A stretch of 36,453 nucleotides of DNA. It comes from Nanobdellota archaeon. GTDB lineage: Archaea; Nanobdellota; Nanobdellia; Pacearchaeales; GW2011-AR1. Under the pieces are notes generated by a model. That model was not told the origin of the DNA. It searched no databases and saw only the letters and a program-made list of their open reading frames with translations. The stretch covers positions 1 to 36,453 of the forward strand of contig JAGWGZ010000008.1 of assembly GCA_028867075.1 (NCBI GenBank). The letters run 5' to 3'. A program made the position numbers and the translations under genes. Shown here piece by piece: positions 26,948-34,588 of this stretch (position 1 is the first letter of the stretch; each line of letters starts with the position of its first letter).

Positions 26948-28132
26948 TTATCTGCTCACAATTTCAAGAGCATCTCTATTTTTCAGCCTATAATCCTTTC
27001 CAAGAGTTTTCTTTGTTCTCGCATCTATAGCGCGTATGAAATTCTTTCCGAAATCTGTGTGCAGAAAGTATGCAAAATCAAGCGCCGTGCTTTCAGGAGG
27101 CAGGAGGAAGCAATCAGGCAGAGTCTTTCCCTTGCTGTCCTTTAGTTTTGTTGCGCCCGCCGGAAAAATAGCAAGGTATCTCAGCAGTTCAAATACGGCT
27201 TTGTTCAAAATCGCCTGCACCCCGGTCCCGTTTTCATATTTTTCAAGAACATTTTTCCTTATCTTTTTCAATGCTTCTTCCTGAACCGGCTTTATGTCTC
27301 CGATTATTCTGAAGTCTCGGTCTCCGGGAATGTACTCAATCAGTCCTTTTTTTGCCGCTTCCCTAAGCGCAAGTTCTGAATCCGCTGAGCATGGCATGAT
27401 CATCAGTTTTGGAAAATATTCTTTTAGCTTATCATAATTCTCTTTTCCTTTTTCAGTGTCAATCTTGTTTGCAGCTATAATCATCGGCTTGCTTTCTTTT
27501 CTCAGTTCATTTGTAAACTTTCTCACCTGCTCTTCATCCCACCTGGCTGGTTTTTCAGCGAACCCCAAATCCCTGAGAACCTTCTTCACCTGCTCTTCAT
27601 TCACTTTTAACCCTGAGAACTGTTTCGCGACAGCCTGGGAAAAGTTTACATCTTCTGTTTCTGATTTTCTTACGAAGCCTTTCCAGACCTTCATGAATAT
27701 GTTGTAGTACCATTTGTTGAGCTCATCTTCCAGGAATATTATATCCCTTGTAACATCATAATCTTCCGTTTCTTTTCCCTCTTCGTCTGTTGTTCCCGAC
27801 GTGTCCACGATATGCACAAAAACATCGGCTTCCCGCAGGTCATCAAGGAATTGGTTTCCCAGCCCCTTGCCTTCACTTGCTCCCGGAACCAAACCCGCAA
27901 CATCCAATAAATCAACAGGGACAAATCTTTGATGATTAATGCAGAACCCGTGATTCGGCTGGCATTGCACTCCAAATTCAGAATCAATGCATTCGACCCG
28001 CACATAACCCACACCGTGATTTGGCTTTATGGTTGTGAAAGGATAAGGTGCAATTTCAACTTCCGCGAGAGTCGCAGCTTTGAAAAAAGTGCTTTTCCCG
28101 ACAGAAGGCTTTCCAACAAGTCCGATTAACAT
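26948..28132 (-). CDS. ychF: YchF/Obg-family GTPase/ATPase
   Basis: 394 aa, '[38 protein letters not shown]', '[27 protein letters not shown]', C-terminal TGS-like '[18 protein letters not shown]'. Confidence 0.93.
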   Translation of the reverse strand: MLIGLVGKPSVGKSTFFKAATLAEVEIAPYPFTTIKPNHGVGYVRVECIDSEFGVQCQPNHGFCINHQRFVPVDLLDVAGLVPGASEGKGLGNQFLDDLREADVFVHIVDTSGTTDEEGKETEDYDVTRDIIFLEDELNKWYYNIFMKVWKGFVRKSETEDVNFSQAVAKQFSGLKVNEEQVKKVLRDLGFAEKPARWDEEQVRKFTNELRKESKPMIIAANKIDTEKGKENYDKLKEYFPKLMIMPCSADSELALREAAKKGLIEYIPGDRDFRIIGDIKPVQEEALKKIRKNVLEKYENGTGVQAILNKAVFELLRYLAIFPAGATKLKDSKGKTLPDCFLLPPESTALDFAYFLHTDFGKNFIRAIDARTKKTLGKDYRLKNRDALEIVSR

Positions 28133-28207
28133 GTAAAAACCTTGCTGGAGGATTATTTAAATTTATATCGCTGATAGTTTTATAAGTTATCTACGCTTGC
28201 ATACAGA

Positions 28208-28678
28208 ATGGACAGGGGTGCCAGAGTTCTAGCGCTTGCAAATAAAATTGTGAAACAACTGAAACCATTTTGCAGCCGGATAGAAATAGCAGGAAGCATT
28301 CGGAGAAAGAAAAAAAATCCGCATGACATTGACATTGTTCTTATTGCCAAGGAAGATGGCAAAGATAAGATAAAACGACTTCTTGAAAAAGAAGGACGAT
28401 TTTTACAGGGTGGAAACAAAGAAATGTTCTTTCGCATAGAAGGAATTGATCTTGATTTATTCTTTACTGTTCCGGATGAATGGGGCGCTACATTGATGGC
28501 ATATTCAGGGCAGAAAGGCTCTAATATCGGATTGAGACTTGTTGCAATGAGAAAAGGATTGAAACTGACGAATCATGGGCTTTTCAGAAAATCTGACGGC
28601 AGGCGGCTTGCAGGAAAGACAGAAAGGGGAATCTATGAATCTCTCGGGCGACCATATAAGGAACCGTGGGAAAGATGA
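28208..28678 (+). CDS. Minimal family X DNA polymerase-like nucleotidyltransferase (palm plus thumb only)
   Basis: 156 aa, 'IEIAGSIRRKKKNPHDIDIVLI', 'GIDLDLFFTVPDEWGATLMAYSGQKGSNIGLR...LTNHGLF'. Confidence 0.83.
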   Translation: MDRGARVLALANKIVKQLKPFCSRIEIAGSIRRKKKNPHDIDIVLIAKEDGKDKIKRLLEKEGRFLQGGNKEMFFRIEGIDLDLFFTVPDEWGATLMAYSGQKGSNIGLRLVAMRKGLKLTNHGLFRKSDGRRLAGKTERGIYESLGRPYKEPWER

Positions 28679-28884
28679 TTATAAATGTCAGGGTTCATCC
28701 GGATTCAAAGAAACAGGGAATAGAAAAGAAAGATGAGAATAATTTCATTGTTTTTCTAAAATCGCCAGCAGAGAACAACAGGGCAAATGCAGAGCTTGTA
28801 AATCTGCTGCATAAATATTTTAAAAAAGAGATTTCAATAAAGTCAGGATTGAAATCAAGGAATAAAATTGTGGAAGTGTTTTGA
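28666..28884 (+). CDS. DUF167 (YggU-like) protein
   Basis: 72 aa, 'INVRVHPDSKKQGIEKKD...FLKSPAENNRANAELVNLLHKYF'. Confidence 0.87.
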   Translation: MGKMIINVRVHPDSKKQGIEKKDENNFIVFLKSPAENNRANAELVNLLHKYFKKEISIKSGLKSRNKIVEVF

Positions 28885-28886
28885 AA

Positions 28887-28907
28887 GGAAAGTTTGATAA
28901 AGCAAAC
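28887..28907. repeat. Dispersed copy of GGAAAGTTTGATAAAG(c/a)AAAC repeat, hairpin GTTTG-ATAAAG-CAAAC
   Basis: 20/21 identity to the copies at 8381 and 8417. Confidence 0.65.
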
Positions 28908-28973
28908 CGCGATTTACATTAAGATGAGATACGAAGAGCGATTGGGCATACGCTTCGCCGAGGAGTCATCAAA

Positions 28974-29369
28974 ATGAGGTATGAAGATGCTCCTGACTTG
29001 CAGAAGAAAGCCGAGGACATTTCGCGAACTTTATTTCCACATGTAAAAATTGAGAGGATGAAATGCTTCAGGAGTTTCGGCAGTTCTTCAAGGGGAACAA
29101 TCGCCCGATGCCATGCACTTGGAAAGATATTGCAGAGGACAATAGGGGTTCAGGCATATTATGCCCTTGAGTTCATCTCGGAGAGATTTGATAAACTTGA
29201 TGAAGAGGAAAAGATGAAAATCATCATGCACGAGCTTATGCATATTCCGAAAACTTTCGGCGGCGGATTCAAGCACCATGATTTTGTCTGCGAGAGAAAC
29301 GTAAATCTGTATTATAGGGAGTACAAAAAGAGAAAGAATGAAACAAGAGAAAATAATCTTGAGATATAA
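28974..29369 (+). CDS. Putative zinc metallopeptidase (PF18894-like)
   Basis: 131 aa, 'KMKIIMHELMHIPKTFGGGFKHHDF' with HExxH-type motif HELMH. Confidence 0.78.
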   Translation: MRYEDAPDLQKKAEDISRTLFPHVKIERMKCFRSFGSSSRGTIARCHALGKILQRTIGVQAYYALEFISERFDKLDEEEKMKIIMHELMHIPKTFGGGFKHHDFVCERNVNLYYREYKKRKNETRENNLEI

Positions 29370-29697
29370 GAAAAAGAAAGTTCCTATCGTGGTGGCGAGA
29401 ACAAATCTTTTTGAGAAAGTCTCTGGCCTGATGTTTACCGACAGGGAAAAAGCCAAGGCGCTTCTGCTTTTTGATTTCAAGAAACCGCACATGGCGAAGA
29501 TACATTCATTTTTTGTCTTTTTCAAATTCATTGCTGCATGGGCCGACGATAAAAACGAGATCATGGAAATAAAAATTGTCCGACCTTGGAGTCCTCTTGT
29601 CCTTCCGGAGAAACCTTTCTCAAAGCTCATTGAGATACCTCTTAATAAAAGATACATGAAAATTTCGGAAATTCTCGTCGGTAAGAGAAAGATTTAA
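29338..29697 (+). CDS. DUF192 protein
   Basis: 119 aa, 'NLFEKVSGLMFTDREKAKALLLFDF...IHSFFVFFKFIAAWADDKNEIMEIKIVRPW'. Confidence 0.82.
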   Translation: MKQEKIILRYKKKKVPIVVARTNLFEKVSGLMFTDREKAKALLLFDFKKPHMAKIHSFFVFFKFIAAWADDKNEIMEIKIVRPWSPLVLPEKPFSKLIEIPLNKRYMKISEILVGKRKI

Positions 29698-29746
29698 ATA
29701 GAAGAATACTCTTTTTTTATCAGCCCAAACAAAAAGGAGGTGAAAA

Positions 29747-29887
29747 ATGGGAACTGTAATTGTGAAAAATGTTGTTAAAAGAAAACCTGGATATCTATAT
29801 TATGTAGATGGAAAGGGAAATGTCTGCGAAGCCAGAATGTCGCGTGGGGGAAAGAAGAAAAAGGCTTCAAAGAAAAAGAAGAGATAA
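29747..29887 (+). CDS. 46-aa Lys-rich small protein, absent from the ORF track
   Basis: MGTVIVKNVVKRKPGYLYYVDGKGNVCEARMSRGGKKKKASKKKKR*; strong SD AAGGAGGTGA and GATTTAAATAG box at 29691-29701. Confidence 0.82.
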   Translation: MGTVIVKNVVKRKPGYLYYVDGKGNVCEARMSRGGKKKKASKKKKR

Positions 29888-29965
29888 GCCTCATTAAATA
29901 TTCTTTTGGTGGGGTAATTTATTTTTTATTTTATTTTTGTATATTTTTTCCTGATTTTAAATCAA

Positions 29966-30829
29966 TTAAAAGAGGAATCTTGTTCCTGAATCAAGGCTGA
30001 AACTTGTTGGACTTGCTCTTGCACCGGCATATACGACAATTGTTCGCGAGGGATCTTTTCCGAATGCTATCCCCACTTCTCCTGCTCCTGATGACTGATT
30101 GGGTAAATGAAGAGGAGATTCCGCAGAAATTGCGAAGTATGGGGAAACTTCATTTCCTAATTTTCCCACAAAGAAAAGTCTTGAAGCAGGTTCCCCTGCA
30201 TTTGAATAAAGATTGTAAACCTCCGCGCCGAATGTCACAGCTTGTTTCACGTTTAGCGCGTCTATGGCAAGTTCCAAACCCCCTGAAAATCCATAACGGT
30301 TCTGTTTGGGGTTCAGCATTTCAACTATTTGCTCGGGCGTTTGCTTTGCTAGCTCCTGGAGAGTCACTGTTCTGTTTTGATCATAGCCTATAAAAATAAG
30401 AAAATGATAGTTCCTGTCATTTGCAGCAACATCCAGATAAGGAGAATTTACCATTGCTCTTGCTCTTAAGCTGTACTCAATACCCGCATCCTGAGGAAAG
30501 GTGAGCTGGCCTGCCGTCAGGAAGTATACTGAGAGAATTTCTTTAGGTCCATACAATGTTTCTTTTTCTCCGAGATTTATGGAGAAAGGATAAACTGTCT
30601 TTGCAATGGAAATATTCGGAAGAATATTCTCCACAGGGGTCCTGAGAATTCTTTTTTCAAGGCCCTGCGGAATTTCTATTCCTGTGGTCATGCTGTCAGG
30701 CACCATTACTTCAGAAACAGGAGGTTCTGGCAGAAGTTCTATGAACGATTTTGAAAAAGATTTCTGGGCTCCGAACAAGGACAGAGCTGCTCCGAACATA
30801 AGGGAGGGGATTGCATATTTCAGCTTCAT
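29966..30829 (-). CDS. Secreted protein of unknown function with beta-barrel-like C-terminal half
   Basis: 287 aa; signal peptide 'KYAIPSLMFGAALSLFGAQKSFS'; C-terminal amphipathic beta pattern ending 'SGTRFLF'. Confidence 0.65.
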   Translation of the reverse strand: MKLKYAIPSLMFGAALSLFGAQKSFSKSFIELLPEPPVSEVMVPDSMTTGIEIPQGLEKRILRTPVENILPNISIAKTVYPFSINLGEKETLYGPKEILSVYFLTAGQLTFPQDAGIEYSLRARAMVNSPYLDVAANDRNYHFLIFIGYDQNRTVTLQELAKQTPEQIVEMLNPKQNRYGFSGGLELAIDALNVKQAVTFGAEVYNLYSNAGEPASRLFFVGKLGNEVSPYFAISAESPLHLPNQSSGAGEVGIAFGKDPSRTIVVYAGARASPTSFSLDSGTRFLF

Positions 30830-30882
30830 GAAATAGTGCCCTTTGTAAATTTTATAAAGATATCTTTTCTGTGGAACATATG

Positions 30883-31875
30883 GTAGTTATTCTCGGAATA
30901 GAGTCAACGGCGCATACTTTTGGGGTTGGAATTGTGCAAGACGGAAAAGTGGTTGCAAATGTCAAGGATACATATACCACGGAAAGCGGCGGAATAATTC
31001 CTGTGGATGCCGCAAAGCACCATCGTGAAAAAGGAAAAGAGATCTATGAAAAGGCTCTTTCTGATTCAGGGATTGATGAAACAGAAATTGACGCGATTGC
31101 TTTTTCACAAGGGCCCGGGTTGCCTCCATGTTTGAGAGAAGGGTTAAAATTTGCCAAGGAACTCGCTTCAAAATTGAAAAAACCGCTTGTTCCTGTGAAT
31201 CACTGCATCGCCCATCTTGAAATCGGGAGAATTACCGGTTCTAATGATCCGGTCATGCTTTACACTTCAGGTGCAAACACGCAGGTAATAGCTTACTCAT
31301 CGGGGAAGTATAGGGTCTTCGGAGAAACGCTGGACCTGGGGGTTGGGAATTTTATTGATACTTTTGCAAGATATCTTGGTTTGGGATTTCCGGGAGGACC
31401 GAAGATACAAAAGCTCGCGGAACAAAGCAAAAATTATGTTGAACTTCCTTACACTGTCAAGGGAATGGACATTGCACTTTCAGGAATTCTTACAAATCTG
31501 AAACAAAAAATTGAATCAAGAAAGTATTCTGCAGAAGAACTTTCATATTCAGTGCAGGAAACTGTTTTTTCAATGCTTGTTGAAGTTGCAGAGAGAGCGC
31601 TGGCTTACACTGACAAAAAAGAGATTCTTCTTGCAGGGGGCGTCGCATGCAACCCCCGATTGAAAGAGATGTGCAAAAAAATGTGCGATGAGAGACTGAA
31701 AAAAACAGAAATGTTTGTCCCTGATAACTCCCTGCTTGTTGACAATGGCGCGATGATTGCTTATGCAGGGGAGATTTTGTTTGGAGCGGGAATAAAAACA
31801 CCGTACAATAAAATTGAAGACCTGGACATAAAACCCCGTCAAAGAACTGACGATGTTGAAGTGAACTGGAAATAA
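30883..31875 (+). CDS. kae1: tRNA N6-adenosine threonylcarbamoyltransferase Kae1
   Basis: 'VVILGIESTAHTFGVGIV', 'AFSQGPGLPPCLREGLKFAKELA', 'PVNHCIAHLEIGR', 'LAGGVACNPRLKEM'; track start 30871 is slightly upstream. Confidence 0.95.
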   Translation, partial: VVILGIESTAHTFGVGIVQDGKVVANVKDTYTTESGGIIPVDAAKHHREKGKEIYEKALSDSGIDETEIDAIAFSQGPGLPPCLREGLKFAKELASKLKKPLVPVNHCIAHLEIGRITGSNDPVMLYTSGANTQVIAYSSGKYRVFGETLDLGVGNFIDTFARYLGLGFPGGPKIQKLAEQSKNYVELPYTVKGMDIALSGILTNLKQKIESRKYSAEELSYSVQETVFSMLVEVAERALAYTDKKEILLAGGVACNPRLKEMCKKMCDERLKKTEMFVPDNSLLVDNGAMIAYAGEILFGAGIKTPYNKIEDLDIKPRQRTDDVEVNWK

Positions 31876-31918
31876 AATCCCTCATAACAATTATATAATC
31901 CTCTTTTACCTTTTGTTT

Positions 31919-32185
31919 ATGAATAAATCAATTTTAATCGCCTCTTTTGTCATTTCAATAATTTTGTTTGTATCCGTATCTTCTTTATCCATCTATCAAA
32001 TTATTACAACTTATGAAGCTCATGCTGCCCTTGAGGGATACTGCCATTGGCGAGGGTTACAGGTTGTTAACCAATCTGAAACTTTTGGTTATTGCAAAGA
32101 TTCTTCAGGCGAGACCTATAAAATTGTCCTTTTCGACGGACGCTGGTATCTGAACGGGGATCTGCCGGGTAGCGGGCTGCTCTGA
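31919..32185 (+). CDS. Small membrane-anchored extracellular protein
   Basis: N-terminal TM plus short domain with two Cys 'YCHWRGLQVVNQSETFGYCKDSSGETYKI'. Confidence 0.6.
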   Translation: MNKSILIASFVISIILFVSVSSLSIYQIITTYEAHAALEGYCHWRGLQVVNQSETFGYCKDSSGETYKIVLFDGRWYLNGDLPGSGLL

Positions 32186-32228
32186 ATTTTATAAAAAAAT
32201 TTATAAAGACTTTGTAATTCTATTAATC

Positions 32229-32987
32229 ATGAAAAAGGGCGTGAGAAAAAGTAATTCTAAAGGAATTCATATTCATCTGACAAACCGCTGGCTTTACACT
32301 TTGATTGCAATCGGGATTTTGGCGATTGTCGGCGTTGTTATCTATGCAGATGCGCCTTCCTCAACTATTCCAAACCCAGGCCATCCTATTTCAGATTTGC
32401 AAACTTGTAATACTGCGGGAGATGTCTTGCAGATAAATTCGACCGGACAGTGGAGTTGCGTTCCTGCAAGCTCATTAAGTAGTTCCTCGCCATGGATCGC
32501 TACTTCTGGTAGCACAATAACCTATGGTTTTGTTTCCTTGACTAATAATACTCCTTCATCCAGCAATCCTGCTTTAACAGTAAATGGATATACAGTGGTC
32601 AATGGGGATTTGCATATTACCGGTCAAATATCAGCAAGCAATTTCCACCCTGGGGGAAATTTGGTTTGTACTTCTGGAGGTACTTTAGTTCCATGTGGTC
32701 CTAGCTGTTCAAACACCCCCCTCTACTTGGATTGTTCTGGTTCATGTAGCTCAACGACCCCCATTTCAACATGTAGCCCCACAATAACGAGTCAAAGCAG
32801 TTGTGGCTACAAAGGAAATAATATATTATATTATTATACTTGCCCCGGAAGTTCTACTGTTTATACTTCATGTGGAAGTTATCCTAGCTGTCCTAATCCC
32901 ACTTCTATTTGTGGTTATACCGGTGCATACACTTGCCAGTGCAGCAGTGGTCAATGTCCTCTTTATGGAAATTTATTAGGTTCGTAG
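32229..32987 (+). CDS. Cys-rich membrane-anchored surface protein
   Basis: 252 aa; N-terminal TM; C-terminal approx. 107 aa contains 14 Cys. Confidence 0.72.
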   Translation: MKKGVRKSNSKGIHIHLTNRWLYTLIAIGILAIVGVVIYADAPSSTIPNPGHPISDLQTCNTAGDVLQINSTGQWSCVPASSLSSSSPWIATSGSTITYGFVSLTNNTPSSSNPALTVNGYTVVNGDLHITGQISASNFHPGGNLVCTSGGTLVPCGPSCSNTPLYLDCSGSCSSTTPISTCSPTITSQSSCGYKGNNILYYYTCPGSSTVYTSCGSYPSCPNPTSICGYTGAYTCQCSSGQCPLYGNLLGS

Positions 32988-33116
32988 TATTTTATCATTC
33001 CTCTTTTCTTTAACCTTAGATTACATGCTTACAAAATATTTATAAACCAATTTTCATGAGATTATTCATCCAATGACTAGCGAGGATGATTTCTTGTTAG
33101 TTATTGATAACTTAAA

Positions 33117-33410
33117 ATGGACGCGTATGAAATTATTGAAAAGATAAGGAAGGAAGGGAAGATAGAGAAAGGCACGAATGAAGTCACAAAAGCCATAGAA
33201 AGAGGAACGGCAAAAGTTGTTGTTTATGCTTCTGACATTGAGCCAAAGGAGATTGTTCAGCACATTCCTGTTTTATGCAAGGAGAAAGGGATTCCATGCA
33301 AAGAGGTTGACAGCAAGAAAAAATTAGGAATTGCGGCAGGTTTGCCTGTGGCAACATCATCCATTGCTGTGATTGACACCGGTAAAGTTGATGTTTCTCA
33401 ATTAAAATAA
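33117..33410 (+). CDS. rpl7ae: Ribosomal protein L7Ae
   Basis: 'EGKIEKGTNEVTKAIERGTAKVVVYASDIEPKEIVQHIPVLCKEKGIPC...KKKLGIAAGL'. Confidence 0.95.
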   Translation: MDAYEIIEKIRKEGKIEKGTNEVTKAIERGTAKVVVYASDIEPKEIVQHIPVLCKEKGIPCKEVDSKKKLGIAAGLPVATSSIAVIDTGKVDVSQLK

Positions 33411-33424
33411 TTATATTCATAAAG

Positions 33425-33661
33425 ATGAGCCAAGAAAAAGAAGAAGCAGAACTCTCATTTGAAATAGCTGGATTTTACAGAATCCCGAGGAAAACAAGAG
33501 CAGATAGCGTAATTGCAAGATGGGAACCAAGGTCTTATACTGCATCAGATACTCAACAAGCATTAAATCTGGCCTCAGCCGACGGATTGCGCTACCAAAA
33601 TAAACCGGATGTTCAGGGATTTGTTGAAATTCCAGACGTCTCTTTGAGATTATACCTATAA
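33425..33661 (+). CDS. Unknown 78-aa protein inside the ribosomal operon
   Basis: ORF fits between L7Ae stop and S28e ATG (1-nt gap); no recognised family. Confidence 0.6.
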   Translation: MSQEKEEAELSFEIAGFYRIPRKTRADSVIARWEPRSYTASDTQQALNLASADGLRYQNKPDVQGFVEIPDVSLRLYL

Positions 33662-33662
33662 A

Positions 33663-33965
33663 ATGGCAAAAAATCAGCAAAAAAAACCACAGCAACAGGA
33701 GAAACAGAGCGGGACAAAAGGCAGCGAGAAGCTTATCTCCGGAGAAGCTGTGCCTGCGGTTGTTGAAGAAATTGTGGGAAGGACAGGTTTCAGGGGCGAA
33801 ATAACGCAGGTGAGATGCAAGGTTGAAAAGGGAAGAGATGAAGGCAGAGTCATAAGAAGAAACGTCAAAGGGCCTGTAAGGCCGGGAGATTTGCTTATGC
33901 TTAGAGAAACAGAAATTGAAGCACGCAGAATCAGGTCAAAAGTCACAAAGGGGGTTTACTCATAA
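33663..33965 (+). CDS. rps28e: Ribosomal protein S28e with N- and C-terminal extensions
   Basis: Core '[63 protein letters not shown]'. Confidence 0.93.
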   Translation: MAKNQQKKPQQQEKQSGTKGSEKLISGEAVPAVVEEIVGRTGFRGEITQVRCKVEKGRDEGRVIRRNVKGPVRPGDLLMLRETEIEARRIRSKVTKGVYS

Positions 33966-34026
33966 TTATGGAGTACTTCCCTGCGATGATTTTTAACAAA
34001 ATACCTCGGAAGGGGGTTTACAGTTA

Positions 34027-34299
34027 ATGGCAACCTATAATCCGAGGAATATTCAACTCTTAAGTGAATCTGAACTTGCTTCCTGTGCAGAACAATTGGT
34101 GATTAGCGGCATGAAAGACCCATCAATCTGTGCAGGTACTGAAGAGGATGCTCTTTATTATGGAATGTGCCTTGAGAAGATGGGTTTCTTTGTGGATATC
34201 GATGTTTTGCCTCCGGACCATCCTCTCTCTGCTAAATCAGGGCTTCATTATAAAGTCGGTTTTGGTAAGGATATTTCCGGGAGCACGAGAAATGCCTAA
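34027..34299 (+). CDS. Unknown 90-aa protein inside the ribosomal operon
   Basis: ORF between S28e and L24e; overlaps the L24e start by 8 nt; no recognised family. Confidence 0.6.
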   Translation: MATYNPRNIQLLSESELASCAEQLVISGMKDPSICAGTEEDALYYGMCLEKMGFFVDIDVLPPDHPLSAKSGLHYKVGFGKDISGSTRNA

Positions 34300-34468
34300 G
34301 TGTTCGTATTGCGGGAAAGAGTATGAATTCCCCCGAGGGCTGACATTAGTGAAAACTGACGGAAATGTCAAATATCTTTGCTCCTCAAAATGCAGAAAAA
34401 ACATGCTGATGCAGAGAAGAAAGGTGCGGTGGATTTCCAAATCCGGCGATAAAAAGAAATCCAAATAA
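34292..34468 (+). CDS. rpl24e: Ribosomal protein L24e
   Basis: MPKCSYCGKEYEFPRGLTLVKTDGNVKYLCSSKCRKNMLMQRRKVRWISK; the track ORF starting 34130 is an over-extension. Confidence 0.93.
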   Translation: MPKCSYCGKEYEFPRGLTLVKTDGNVKYLCSSKCRKNMLMQRRKVRWISKSGDKKKSK

Positions 34469-34588
34469 GTTCTCATTTACCGACGACAAATCACATTTTT
34501 TGTGCAGAAATCTTTATAAACTAAGTCTGTCTTTTTTAGCTGTAATATAACTAAATCTGGGCAGGATTCCTGCTCCATTTTGTCCATA

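Noticed and set aside
33073-33120. Frameshifted N-terminal extension of L7Ae
   Set aside because: The upstream frame does not match the usual L7Ae N-terminus and an in-frame stop (TAA 33108-33110) precedes ATG 33117; treated as a uORF instead.
34130-34468. 112-aa version of the L24e ORF
   Set aside because: The N-terminal part overlaps the 90-aa gene in another frame; the real L24e start is MPKCSYC at 34292.
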